A stretch of 64,000 bases of DNA, from positions 310,001 through 374,000 of the forward strand of contig VWVT01000001.1 in NCBI GenBank assembly GCA_008638415.1. The letters run 5' to 3'. The first letter of the stretch is position 1; each line of letters opens with the position of its first letter. Shown piece after piece: positions 32,449-40,962 of this stretch. The notes under the pieces are model-generated. The model was given only the letters and a program-made list of their open reading frames with translations. It made no database searches and was not told the DNA's origin. This DNA is from Nocardiopsis sinuspersici. Its GTDB lineage: Bacteria; Actinomycetota; Actinomycetes; Streptosporangiales; Streptosporangiaceae. The position numbers were made by a program, and so were the translations under genes.

Positions 32449-34139
32449 GCCGCCCTCGCTTCGATCTTTTCCCATGGGATCGCCGGCGCGGAGCGGACCG
32501 CGCGCAGCCATGCCTCGGTGGCCACGGCGGACTCGACCTGGGCCAGTTCGTCGCCTACGCCCATGGCGGCGCGCCGCATCGATCCGCGCAATCCGGCGAC
32601 ATCGACCAGCCCTTCGCCGGCGAGATGGCCGTCCATGAAGTCGAGGAGTGCGGGCAGCGCCTTCCTCAACCCGTGGTGGTGGTCGCTGGAGGCGTCCCCC
32701 TTCGTGGTGCGCCGGGCAAGGCGTTCTGGGAACAGGTCCCGCATGGCCTCGGCCATGATCGGCTTGTAGCGGGACGGCCCTGGAAGGCTGTCGACCGGCA
32801 CGGACAGATAGGCGTCGATGACCTGGGAGTCGAAGTAGGGGTTGTGGAGCGCGATCCCGAAGGCTTCGGCGATCTGTACGTCGGAGCGAGCCGTGCGCCC
32901 GGCCTGGGCCATCGTCCGCATCAGGGCACGCAGAGTAGGGCTCTCCAGAGAGAAGGGGTCCTCGCCGCCGACCACGGGTTGCTTCGCACCAGCCCAGGAC
33001 GGGACCGGGTCCGGTTCTGCCCTGGAGTTCGCGGTTCGGAAGGCGTCCAGGATCGACATCCGCCGTACGTGCGCCCAACGCGCCGCCTCACCGAGAGCCC
33101 GCCGGATCCTGCCCCGCTTCAGGAGTTCGACCAGGTAGTACGGGGGCGTGAAGAGGAGAGCATCCCCGCCGTCTCCGGTCATGTGCATGTCAGAGCCGAC
33201 TTCTTCGGTGAGCCAGGTCAACTGGCCAGAGAAGTAGGCATAGGAGACCGTCGATGGTGCTGGCTCGTCCGTGGCGGGAACCAGATCGAGCTTCCCGTAG
33301 GGAGTGTGGTCGTCAGTGACCGGCATCCAGCGGTGATCGAGTCTCGGATGGTGGGCGGCCTCTCGGGCGTAGTCGAGGTCTCCGCCGTGATGGACGCCTT
33401 CCGGGTGAACGGTGACGCCCACGATCCCGCGTCCCTCCGGTGCCAGGCATTCCGCGGCCAGGAGTCCGAGCGCTGTGGAGTCGAATCCACCAGAGAAGTC
33501 CGTGCTCGGCTGCGCCGAGTGGTCGACACGAACAGCGACGGCGTCTTCGAGCGCGGATCGAAGCCGGAGTGCGTGACCGTCGGCCATCGGGGTCGGTCGC
33601 CACATCACCCTCGTGTCCGGTTCACGACAAACGGTCAGTCGGAACCGGTGTCCGGGTGGCACGCGTTCGATCCTGTGGAAAAAAGAATCCATTCCGGCCT
33701 CCGCCGTATCAGGGCTGACCAACCGTGCGGCGACCTTGTCCAGGTTCACGCTCGGTTTTTCGTCGAAGCCGGCCAGCAGACGTGAACTGGAAGCCCACAG
33801 CACTCCTTCGGGAGTGCGTCGCGTGTACACCGGGATCGCCGAGGCGAGATCGGTCCAGATCGTGACCGTTCCCGGCTCGATCTGCGCCACGACATAGCTG
33901 CCCGGCCACCGCCAGGCCACGTCGTCAGGCACAGAGTGCCCCGTAACCCGGACCAGTTCTTCCTCATCGACGCCGCAAGGGCCCAGCACCACTACGTGAC
34001 GCCCTCGGTGAGAGGCGACACGTCGCTCGTGGTCGGGCCAGTCAGAACTCGTCCATACCTGCGGCAGATGCGGAGCAAGAGGGATGGAACCACGGGGGCG
34101 GGCGAGGGGCGGCAGGCCTGTCGAACCACCGAACCACAT
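32445..34139 (-). CDS. lasso peptide macrolactam synthetase (asparagine synthetase-like C protein)
   Basis: 564 residues. ATG 34139 has AGGAG upstream, and the start MWFGGSTG fits the family. The N-terminal glutaminase-like part lacks the catalytic Cys, as in lasso cyclases. The synthetase domain has the PP-loop DFSGGFDSTALGLLA (about 215-229) and ...HMTGDGGDALLFTPPYY. It adenylates the acidic side chain (Glu8 in the predicted core) and joins it to the free N-terminal Gly. It is encoded right after the precursor gene and overlapped by the protease gene. Confidence 0.93.
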   Translation of the reverse strand: MWFGGSTGLPPLARPRGSIPLAPHLPQVWTSSDWPDHERRVASHRGRHVVVLGPCGVDEEELVRVTGHSVPDDVAWRWPGSYVVAQIEPGTVTIWTDLASAIPVYTRRTPEGVLWASSSRLLAGFDEKPSVNLDKVAARLVSPDTAEAGMDSFFHRIERVPPGHRFRLTVCREPDTRVMWRPTPMADGHALRLRSALEDAVAVRVDHSAQPSTDFSGGFDSTALGLLAAECLAPEGRGIVGVTVHPEGVHHGGDLDYAREAAHHPRLDHRWMPVTDDHTPYGKLDLVPATDEPAPSTVSYAYFSGQLTWLTEEVGSDMHMTGDGGDALLFTPPYYLVELLKRGRIRRALGEAARWAHVRRMSILDAFRTANSRAEPDPVPSWAGAKQPVVGGEDPFSLESPTLRALMRTMAQAGRTARSDVQIAEAFGIALHNPYFDSQVIDAYLSVPVDSLPGPSRYKPIMAEAMRDLFPERLARRTTKGDASSDHHHGLRKALPALLDFMDGHLAGEGLVDVAGLRGSMRRAAMGVGDELAQVESAVATEAWLRAVRSAPAIPWEKIEARAA

Positions 34140-34200
34140 GGGCTTTCTCCTGCGCTCTGAGCGGGTGCCCGGAAGGGGTTGCCCCGGGCACCCGAGGCGG

Positions 34201-34329
34201 TCAGTTGTAGGGGTTGCGCTTGTTCTCGTTCTGGGCCTGCCCCTGACCGAGGGTCAGTTCGGCCACGTCGCCCAGTTCGACCAGCAGTTCCTCGTGGGTC
34301 TCTTGGCCCTCAGCCTTCACGTTGTCCAT
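34201..34329 (-). CDS. lasso peptide precursor, albusnodin-like
   Basis: 42-residue ORF, too short for most gene finders. ATG 34329 follows GAGGG. The leader (residues 1-27) ends GDVAELTL, with the conserved Thr at -2. The predicted core is GQGQAQNENKRNPYN (residues 28-42). Albusnodin, as I recall, is GQGGGQSEDKRRAYNC; shared are G1-Q2-G3, Q6, E8, K10-R11 and Y14-N15. Glu8 is the only acidic core residue, so the ring must be Gly1-Glu8, and Lys10 is the acetylation target. It differs by Asn9 in place of Asp, the NP insert at 12-13 and no terminal Cys. It lies 61 bp upstream of the cyclase gene. Confidence 0.92.
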   Translation of the reverse strand: MDNVKAEGQETHEELLVELGDVAELTLGQGQAQNENKRNPYN

Positions 34330-34438
34330 CAGCCCTCGCTTCGCTCTCGCGGACGGTTCCGCCACCGGCGCTTACCGGTCCTACCGTCCACTTCCTTGCC
34401 GCTCCCGTGAAGGCGCGGACTCAGGAGACGAACGTGCG

Positions 34439-34453
34439 CTCCTTCGGAAGGAG
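34439..34453. promoter_or_regulatory. palindrome between lasso precursor and TPR regulator
   Basis: CTCCTTC-G-GAAGGAG is a perfect 7+1+7 palindrome in the divergent promoter region (34330-34544). Possible operator of the adjacent regulator. Confidence 0.5.
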
Positions 34454-34544
34454 TGTGAAGGGGGAGTGAGCCTCCCGGTATCCCCACTCCCGCAGCAGCA
34501 GCCGTGTCACACTGCCTTCGACTCGGACCTGTGGAGAAGAAGCC

Positions 34545-35888
34545 GTGACACGTGCCCCCAAGCAGCCGAACATCCAACTCGTGGAGCTCCTGGACGAGGC
34601 CGGAATGCCCGCCAAAGGGCTCGCCCGCAGGGTAGTGGCCCGAGGTAGGGAACAGGGTTTGGTGCTCTCCTACGACCACAACAGCGTCCGCCGCTGGATG
34701 TCGGGCGAACGCCCCCAGCGACTGGTTCCCGGGATCATCGCGGGAGTCCTCTCCGAAGCACTGGGGCGTCCCGTGCTCCCCGAGGACTGCGGACTTCCCG
34801 AGGACGAGGGACAGACCCTGGAGTTCCCTCTGGCTTGGACCGCGGGGATCACTACCGCCGGCCAGCTCTACCGGGCCGACGGTGAGCGCCGCCGTGATCT
34901 CCTCGGCGGGTACTCGACGGCGGCCTACCCGAGCGCGACCGTGCGGTGGCTCACCCAGCCCTTCGTGGCTGGTCCCGCCCACCGCGGACGGATCCGTGTC
35001 GGACAGCCCGAGATCTCGGCCATCCGGCAGATGACGCGCGCTTTCCGGGACCTGGACAACCGCGTCGGCGGGGGCCGCATCCGCAGCACCGTCGTGCAGT
35101 ACCTCGACGCCAACGTCGCCCCGCTGCTACGGGGCAGTTACACGGAGGAGATCGGCCGGGATCTGTTCTCGGCGGCCGCCGAACTCACCAAGGCCGTGGG
35201 GTGGATGGCCTACGACTGCGAGGAGCACGGTCTCGCCCAGCGGTACCTGATCCAGGCACTGCGCATGGCCCAGACGTCCGGGGACGACGGGTTATGCGCC
35301 GAGATCCTTGCGGCCATGGGCCACCAGGCCACCTATATCGGGCGGTCGGCCGAAGCCGTGGACCTGGCGAGGGCTGCGCAGTCCGCCGCGCTCCGGGCCG
35401 GGCACCCCGCGCTAGCGGCGGAGTGCCACCTCATCGAAGCGCACGGGCACGCAGGGCTCTCGGACCCACGGGCCACGTCCCGCTCCCTGCGGGCGGGTGT
35501 GAAGGCCTTTGAGACGGACGACCCTAATCCTCCGGAGTGGCTGGCCTACTTCGACAACGCCTACCTCGCGGCCAAGGTCGCGCACTGCTTCCTCGCCCTC
35601 GGCAACGACGCCCAGACGGCCGTGTACGCCAAGCAGTCCCTGAGGATGAACACCGACTACGTACGCGGCAGGACGTTCAACCTCCTGATGCTCGCCACCG
35701 CACATGCCATCGACGAACCGGATGAAGCAGTACGGGTCGGCGGGGTGGCTCTGGACCTGGTGGAGGGATTGCAGTCACAGCGTGCCCTGTCGTACCTGCG
35801 CCGACTACGGAGCAGGCTGCGGCCTCACGAGAAGCTGCCGGAGGTGGAGGAGTTCACGGTACGGGCCAAGGAGGTCATACCAGGGTGA
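34545..35888 (+). CDS. actinobacterial HTH/TPR-type regulator, divergent from lasso operon
   Basis: 447 residues from GTG 34545 with GGAGAAG upstream. The N-terminus (QLVELLDEAGMPAKGLARRVVARGREQGLVLSYDHNSVRRWMSGERPQRLVPGIIAGVLSEALGR) is the diverged HTH common in Streptomyces NsdA-like regulators. The remainder, from about residue 200, consists of TPR-like helix pairs (ADL..AGHPALAAECHLIEAHGHAG; AKVAHCFLALGNDAQTAVYAKQSL). Such proteins often act as pleiotropic or cluster regulators. Being divergent from the lasso precursor, it is the best candidate to control it. Confidence 0.85.
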   Translation: MTRAPKQPNIQLVELLDEAGMPAKGLARRVVARGREQGLVLSYDHNSVRRWMSGERPQRLVPGIIAGVLSEALGRPVLPEDCGLPEDEGQTLEFPLAWTAGITTAGQLYRADGERRRDLLGGYSTAAYPSATVRWLTQPFVAGPAHRGRIRVGQPEISAIRQMTRAFRDLDNRVGGGRIRSTVVQYLDANVAPLLRGSYTEEIGRDLFSAAAELTKAVGWMAYDCEEHGLAQRYLIQALRMAQTSGDDGLCAEILAAMGHQATYIGRSAEAVDLARAAQSAALRAGHPALAAECHLIEAHGHAGLSDPRATSRSLRAGVKAFETDDPNPPEWLAYFDNAYLAAKVAHCFLALGNDAQTAVYAKQSLRMNTDYVRGRTFNLLMLATAHAIDEPDEAVRVGGVALDLVEGLQSQRALSYLRRLRSRLRPHEKLPEVEEFTVRAKEVIPG

Positions 35889-36405
35889 TGGCCCGGTACA
35901 GGGCGACAACCGTGGATGCGCCGATGACCTCTCCTCGAGCAATCATCTCCACCGCCTCCCCGAGCGGCCACCAGCGGATCTCCTGGGCCTCGTTGACGTC
36001 TGGCGAGGTATCGGTGAGGTCGGCGCCCCGTGCCAGGTAGATGATCTGGGGCTGATCCACCGATCCGATGGCGGGTTGGAAGGTCACCATGTGCTCCATC
36101 GAGCGCGGCCGCCACCCGGTCTCCTCCTCGACCTCGCGTGCCGCCGCGGCTCCGATGTCCTCGGCACCGTCGACGTAGCCTCCGGGCAGTTCCCACACCC
36201 ACCGGTCGATGATGAACCGGTGCCGCCGCATCAGCAGGGCTTCGCGCTGGTCGTTGACCACCAGTGTCATCGCTGCCGGAGGCATGGCGACGACGTACTG
36301 CGTGAAGGACACACCGTCCGGGAGGGTGACGTCGACCGTGGACAGACGGATATGCCGGTTCTCGTCCACAAGCTTCTCGCCGTGGATCGTCCATTGGGTG
36401 CTCAC
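35875..36405 (-). CDS. NUDIX hydrolase
   Basis: 176 residues. The NUDIX box is complete: GGYVDGAEDIGAAAAREVEEETGW (seen in two parts, GGYVDGAED and REVEEETG). The N-terminal IRLSTVDVTLPDGVSF and the later QIIYLARGADLTDTSPDVNE match the ADP-ribose pyrophosphatase-like subgroup (NudF type). It overlaps the convergent TPR-regulator gene by 14 bp. No obvious link to lasso synthesis. Confidence 0.93.
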   Translation of the reverse strand: MSTQWTIHGEKLVDENRHIRLSTVDVTLPDGVSFTQYVVAMPPAAMTLVVNDQREALLMRRHRFIIDRWVWELPGGYVDGAEDIGAAAAREVEEETGWRPRSMEHMVTFQPAIGSVDQPQIIYLARGADLTDTSPDVNEAQEIRWWPLGEAVEMIARGEVIGASTVVALYRAITLV

Positions 36406-36683
36406 ACCCGCACCCTAGAGCAGAACGCAGCGCGGCCCCCTTACGGGGGTGACCTACATCAACCTCACTGAAGATCGAATACACAAAGTATCCTCTGCAG
36501 ACCGATCTACGCATTCCCTTGCTAAGTGCGCGAGCCAATGCCGACGATTAACACCTTCGCAATATTTACGGAAATTCCAACCCAAAAAGCGAATCGATGA
36601 TCACCATCACCAACCCTCGCATGAACCAATCACCAGCAATACGCGGAGCCCGTAAAGACCGAGCACGGGCACCTGTAGTTTAA

Positions 36684-37883
36684 TCACCGGTTCTCTTGGA
36701 TTTTATCTAGCAGCGAAACCACTCGAGCATTTGCCTTGCGAAATTCTTTTCCTTCTGGCTCGGTAAATTCTGTGGCCCCGACTGACGGCTTGCGAGAAGT
36801 AACGGTGCGGAACAAAGTATCAGGCACACGACACTGCTCAATAAGGCTTACCTCAGATATGCCCTCTTTGCCTAGAAGTTCAACGGCTCTGGGCAAGAGC
36901 GAAGGTTGCTCCAAAGCAGTCACAAGCCCGGGTTCACCCCTGCGCCAACCACGAGCAGAGACGGTGGTCATGGCGTTTCGATAGGATACGTCACTGAGGA
37001 CCCCGAGTTGACGGGCACGGTAAAGCAAAGCCTGAATACTCACGCCCCACCGTTCCTTCAAACGGGCAAGTGACCTCCAAGCGTCACCACCCATACTATT
37101 CGGCAACAAGTTTCTGACCTCATCAGATGGCATCAGCAACTCGGAAGCAAAGCGATTTGCCTGGTTCTCCACGATACGCCCTCCTGGTTCAGCATCGGTA
37201 TGCATAACCAGGTGGCCCAGCTCGTGGGCGACATCAAAACGTTGCCGATAGTAATCACGCTTGATTGGATTCAAGACCATCACGGGGCGCAGCCTGCTAT
37301 CAAAAGAGTACGCATCCACTGATGCCGCCTGTGGCGGGCTAAAAACTACCAAAATCCCGCGATGTTCAACCAGACGAATGAGATGACCAATCGGCCCTTC
37401 CTCAATCCCCCAGATTTTACGAACTGCGAGCGCAGCACGCTCAGGTCCATCATCGTCGTGATCCTCTATCAAGACAGGCTCACTAGGAATATCGGGGTTG
37501 GGAAACTCGACGTGTTTTTCCAAGCTTGTCGAAATGTCAACAGCCAGTTGACCGTAGGCGAAAGCTTGGTCCCGAGCAAGCTGACTAGTCGAACGTAGAG
37601 AGCGGAAGTGGGGTGTGGTGCTCAAGGCGGCAACATCATCTGCTCGGGTAGCAAAGAACCCCGGGTCGATTGACAAACTCAGCGCCAACTGGGCAACTGT
37701 TGCGGGCGAAGGGCTCTTAGCTCCAGATTCCCAGGCTGTGACTGCGGTAGGACTCTTGCCAACCAGAGCAGCCAGCTCGCTCTTGCGCAAACCTGCTAGC
37801 TGTCGTGCCAAGGTCAAACGCGCTCGGTCGAAGAGAGCAGCGGCACCGGCTGCTCGGTCGGTCGTAGTGGTTCGAAAGCTCAC
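36684..37883 (-). CDS. XRE HTH plus ImmA/IrrE metallopeptidase fusion
   Basis: 399 residues. An N-terminal XRE helix-turn-helix (TLARQLAGLRKSELAALVGKSPTAVTAWESGAKSPSPATVAQLAL, about 22-70) is followed by a zinc protease domain with RFDVAHELGHLVMHTDAEP (HExxH, about residue 219) and NQANRFASELLMP, typical of ImmA/IrrE. Such fusions cleave or bind a partner repressor or toxin on DNA damage or phage infection. The ATG overlaps the stop of the upstream unknown gene (37880-37883), so the two form a unit. GC content is lower than that of neighbouring genes, suggesting separate transfer. Confidence 0.92.
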   Translation of the reverse strand: MSFRTTTTDRAAGAAALFDRARLTLARQLAGLRKSELAALVGKSPTAVTAWESGAKSPSPATVAQLALSLSIDPGFFATRADDVAALSTTPHFRSLRSTSQLARDQAFAYGQLAVDISTSLEKHVEFPNPDIPSEPVLIEDHDDDGPERAALAVRKIWGIEEGPIGHLIRLVEHRGILVVFSPPQAASVDAYSFDSRLRPVMVLNPIKRDYYRQRFDVAHELGHLVMHTDAEPGGRIVENQANRFASELLMPSDEVRNLLPNSMGGDAWRSLARLKERWGVSIQALLYRARQLGVLSDVSYRNAMTTVSARGWRRGEPGLVTALEQPSLLPRAVELLGKEGISEVSLIEQCRVPDTLFRTVTSRKPSVGATEFTEPEGKEFRKANARVVSLLDKIQENR

Positions 37884-38674
37884 TTGTCTACACTCGCACG
37901 ATCACCGAGTCGTTCTTCCGTGGCACGACGCAGCCGAACGGGAGCATCCGGAACCGTGCTCGGCCCGGTAGGCAGCGGAGTGTCATCGATGCGACGGTTT
38001 CCATGGAAGGGAGGGAGGCTCAAGAGGTCCTGCCGCCAGTGCCAGGCGGCTCCCCCTCCGAAGTTGAGTTTGGGACGGCCAAAGACGAGTTCCATTTTTC
38101 CAGTGATGGGATCGAGGCTGTGAGCAACGACAAACGTCACCAGATCGAGCTCGTCCCGGTTCACTAGAGCCGCCTCCAAGCCGTCGACCTCTTCCTCCAC
38201 GAACCAGTCGAACAAGGTCGGCTGACGCGGATCCGGGCTAAATTGCCGCGCAACCCGCTGCTTGGTGGGGCTCTTCGAGGGCCAAGGAATCTGATCAATC
38301 GCACCGTACTTGCACGAAGCCAGAAGAAAGCGGTACTGCTCGAAGGCCCAGCCGGGGCTGCTCTGAAGATCGGCGAGGCGCACTAGACCAGGGTCAAGGT
38401 TGGGCATGGTGACCCTGTCCTTGGCAGCCAGCTCAGCGTAGAGGAGGTCCTCATCAACTCCCTCATCGCCGGCATAGCGATCGCAGGAGAACACTCGGTT
38501 CAGCCGGTTGCGGAGCAGGGTGTGTCTCGTGTTACCGAACCAGCTCCCATCATGACCGTCAGCTTCGGAGTAGGTGTCCAAGGTCCGGCCACAAGCCGAA
38601 CGATACGCCCAGCTCAAACCGGCAAGGATTCCGGGCCCACCGAGGTGGGTGATGATGTCTTCCTGTTCGTTCAC
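37880..38674 (-). CDS. unknown partner of the HTH-ImmA/IrrE protein
   Basis: 264 residues. I do not recognise a family. It looks soluble and mixed alpha/beta with conserved-looking Trp/Asp motifs (DGHDGSWFGNTRHTLLRNRLNRVFSCDRY; FEQYRFLLASCKYGAIDQIPWPS; LVFGRPKLNFGGGAAWHW). It is the first gene of a two-gene operon with the ImmA/IrrE fusion, overlapping by 4 bp. Toxin-antitoxin-like or phage-defence pairs share this layout, an unknown effector plus a HTH-ImmA regulator. That role is inferred from context only. Confidence 0.75.
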   Translation of the reverse strand: MNEQEDIITHLGGPGILAGLSWAYRSACGRTLDTYSEADGHDGSWFGNTRHTLLRNRLNRVFSCDRYAGDEGVDEDLLYAELAAKDRVTMPNLDPGLVRLADLQSSPGWAFEQYRFLLASCKYGAIDQIPWPSKSPTKQRVARQFSPDPRQPTLFDWFVEEEVDGLEAALVNRDELDLVTFVVAHSLDPITGKMELVFGRPKLNFGGGAAWHWRQDLLSLPPFHGNRRIDDTPLPTGPSTVPDAPVRLRRATEERLGDRASVDK

Positions 38675-39000
38675 GGGAGTAAAGCTACACCATATCCAGT
38701 ATTTTGTGATCAGGATTCAACCATCTGAGTCGCATCATGCCGTTGATCCCACCCTCGCGCCTCCATGCCACCGACACCAGCAGACTCCGCCGAAGCCACG
38801 TGACCAGTAAGCTTCGCCCCGAAGCCGCCAAGGTCCCAGCGGACTCGATCCGCACCTCAGGGGCGGCCGGATTAGCTCCGTCGTGGCTCCGCTGTTCGGG
38901 AGCCCGGTAGTACGGGGTGGACTTCTGTGGTCTCCGGTAGCACAGCGGCTCCCGGATACGGACGCACGAAACATCGCCTACCGGGCAAAACACACGGAAA
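38675..39000. other. gene-free right end of island segment 2
   Basis: No gene seen in 326 bases. About 38872-38972 resembles 28845-28945 at the end of segment 1. Confidence 0.55.
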
Positions 39001-39055
39001 GCAGCGGACTTTTAATCCGCGGGTTCAGGGTTCGATCCCCTGGGGCCCTACCACA
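39001..39055. repeat. tRNA-Lys direct repeat 2 (55 bp)
   Basis: Identical to 25144-25198 of tRNA-Lys. It lacks the 5' half of the tRNA. Confidence 0.93.
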
Positions 39056-39057
39056 CG

Positions 39058-39106
39058 AGACCCCGGGTCAGAGCGGCTTCCCGCCGCCATCGACCTGGGG
39101 TTTTCT
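39058..39106 (+). terminator. terminator after tRNA-Lys repeat 2
   Basis: ACCCCGGGTC (39061-39070) pairs with GACCTGGGGT (39093-39102) with one mismatch, followed by a T run. Counterpart of 29026-29072. Confidence 0.7.
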
Positions 39107-39139
39107 CGTCTCGACCCGCTAGGGCCAGATCATCGCGGG

Positions 39140-39304
39140 CGGGCAAGGATAACGACCGTGGCGCGGTTGACGGGGCACAGGCGGCTGGACACCACCCGAC
39201 GCTGCGCGCTGTCCGCCGAGGCCGACATGGAGGTGGCAGTAGCCCGGCTCCCCGCCTCCCCGACGGCGGCTGAGCGGCAGGTGTCACGGAGAACCGAACG
39301 CTAG
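39140..39304 (+). pseudogene. tyrosine recombinase C-terminal fragment
   Basis: The plus-strand reading TVARLTGHRRLDTTRRCALS followed by EADMEVAVARLP is the C-terminal end of a tyrosine recombinase (GH...LDTTRRY motif), but the catalytic Tyr is replaced by Cys and nothing upstream is left. A dead integrase remnant of a family different from the intact-ended one at 25192. Confidence 0.7.
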
Positions 39305-39384
39305 GCGTTGGATTTTCCGTGAAAACCACCGGGACCCCCATGACCCTGCCGCACGGCCCCGGACACCCAGCAGCATCTCCCAGG

Positions 39385-39975
39385 TCAGTCCGGTGGGCAC
39401 TCACGCAGCGGGGACCCCTCGAAATCGGGAACGGGCCGGGCCTTCGCCTCCTCGAGCGTCTCGGCCTCCCCGTTCTCCTCGATGTCCTTCATCAGCCACT
39501 CCATCTCGCTGATCTCCCGCTCCTGGGCAGCGATGATCTCGACGGCCAGCCGGCACACCCGGACGTCGGTGATCTCGGCGCGCTCGGATCGGGTGATGGC
39601 CAGCGAGTGGTGCGGGATCATCGAGCTCATCCAGGCGGTGTCCTGCACGGTGGCCTGACTGCGGTCGAGGAACACGCCGCCGCCCAGCAGCAGGAGGCTC
39701 GCCACCACTATGGCGATGTTGCCCTTCATGTTCTTGTACATGTCGAGCATCCACGCGAGCATGACCAGCCCCATGGCGCCACCCATGGTGAGTGCCATGA
39801 ACAGGCGGCTCTCGCTCCACTGCACGTGGCTCCACTCCCACGTGCCGACGAACATGGTCCAGTACATGACGACCATGGCGGTCAAGATCATGGCTGCGAA
39901 GCGCAGGTACATCTTGTTCTGGTGCGACAGGCCGCCACCCTGTTGGTGGTCGTTCCCCTCGGCGTTCTCCGCCAT
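39385..39975 (-). CDS. DUF305 membrane protein
   Basis: 196 residues. Three helices in the N-terminal part (MYLRFAAMILTAMVVMYWTMF; LFMALTMGGAMGLVMLAWML; GNIAIVVASLLLLGGGVFL) precede a DUF305 domain with WMSSMIPHHSLAITRSERAEI and AAQEREISEMEWLMKDI. Met/His-rich DUF305 proteins are linked to copper handling in some bacteria. No copper genes adjoin it, so the role is open. It is intact within an otherwise decayed segment. Confidence 0.9.
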   Translation of the reverse strand: MAENAEGNDHQQGGGLSHQNKMYLRFAAMILTAMVVMYWTMFVGTWEWSHVQWSESRLFMALTMGGAMGLVMLAWMLDMYKNMKGNIAIVVASLLLLGGGVFLDRSQATVQDTAWMSSMIPHHSLAITRSERAEITDVRVCRLAVEIIAAQEREISEMEWLMKDIEENGEAETLEEAKARPVPDFEGSPLRECPPD

Positions 39976-40278
39976 GGATGGGTCTCCGTTCCGTCGTTAT
40001 CGGTGGAAGGGGTCCACACGCGCCCCCGCCCCGCCGTCTAACGCCTCTATCCTTGTCTGGTGACGCCGAAACGGGCCGTGGCGGAGGGGGCTCCCGCGCA
40101 ACGCCGAGGACCGCGTGGTGCAGGCGGCGATGCCGTGGGGCCGAGTACCGCCGCTGCTCCGTCCCGCCACACCGGCTACGAAGCCGACATCGCGCGCGAT
40201 TACCGGTGACGGGCCTGTGGCAGCAGGTGCTGACAGCCCCCAACCAGCCGGGCGCAGGTCTCGACCGGGGAACTTGAC

Positions 40279-40500
40279 GTGGTCAGCGCCCCGGACGTCT
40301 GGGAAGCCCTCGACGCCGACGTGTTCGCCCACGACCGCGTCGACGTCGACCGCGGCGGGCTGACCTTCTGCGACCGCACCGGCCCGCCCGCGCTGCCGGC
40401 CGACAGTCCGGCCGGTCATGCGGCGGACCAGATCAGCGCCTCCCGAGCGGTCGGCGATTCCGACCGCCACCGCCCGGGTGCACGCCACCTTGGCCCTAGC
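40279..40500 (+). pseudogene. possible STAS anti-sigma-antagonist remnant
   Basis: The reading WEALDADVFAHDRVDVDRGGLTFCDRTGPPAL resembles a STAS domain (LDLSGLTFCDSTG) but has no proper start, loses similarity afterwards and lacks the C-terminal half. Weak evidence. Confidence 0.35.
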
Positions 40501-40646
40501 GACTACGACGAAGCTCTGGGCCGACCGTCCCGAGCACGAAGACGAGCGACCCCTCACACCCCCGAACATCGCGGTGAGATCATGACGTCACCCGGGCACG
40601 GACGAACAAAGAACCACGCACCGGGGCGGGTAGCTCGCTTCCACCT

Positions 40647-40695
40647 GGACTTTTGATCCGCGGGTTCAGGGTTCGATCCCCTGGACCCCACCACC
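40647..40695. repeat. tRNA-Lys direct repeat 3, diverged
   Basis: GGACTTTTGATCCGCGGGTT and the T-arm CAGGGTTCGATCCCCTGG are kept, but the anticodon-loop base A is G and the acceptor end differs (GACCCCACCA). An old attachment-site copy. It is not foldable as a full tRNA. Confidence 0.8.
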
Positions 40696-40712
40696 TCGCG
40701 ACCGTTTCACCT

Positions 40713-40742
40713 GGGCGCTCCCTCCGGGCGGGGAGCGCCCTT
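40713..40742 (+). terminator. terminator after repeat 3
   Basis: GGGCGCTCCC (40713-40722) pairs perfectly with GGGAGCGCCC (40731-40740), then TT. Confidence 0.75.
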
Positions 40743-40962
40743 CGCCGTTCCCCGCCTCCTGGGAGCCCGTGGGGGCAGCCCTGGCGAAGGACGGCGCCCC
40801 CGTCCTTCCGTGTGGAAGGACAGGGCGCTTCCACCGTGTCGGCTAGCCCCCTGCCCGTGGAGATCTGGTCGACGCGGCCCGGCGAGGCTCCGGAGGGAGC
40901 CGGCGGCGACAGCCCCTGCGCGGCGGAGCACCCCGAGCCGTACGCGGGTGTCGGGCGGCCCC

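Larger units (their letters stand above)
29026..39055. mobile_element. tRNA-Lys island, segment 2
   Basis: Bounded by repeat 1 and repeat 2 of the tRNA-Lys end. Carries the WhiJ-type regulatory triad, the lasso peptide operon, a TPR regulator, a NUDIX gene and an ImmA/IrrE pair. No integrase of its own, so it probably moved, or was stacked, with help from an integrase in trans. Confidence 0.65.
39056..40695. mobile_element. decayed tRNA-Lys island, segment 3
   Basis: Lies between repeat 2 and the diverged repeat 3. Holds an integrase C-terminal fragment, a DUF305 gene and a STAS-like remnant. The greater divergence of its boundary suggests it is the oldest insertion. Confidence 0.5.

Noticed and set aside
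40630-40695. Possible functional tRNA at the third tRNA-Lys repeat
   Set aside because: A T arm and an anticodon-like loop remain, but the acceptor strands do not pair and the anticodon stem is broken.
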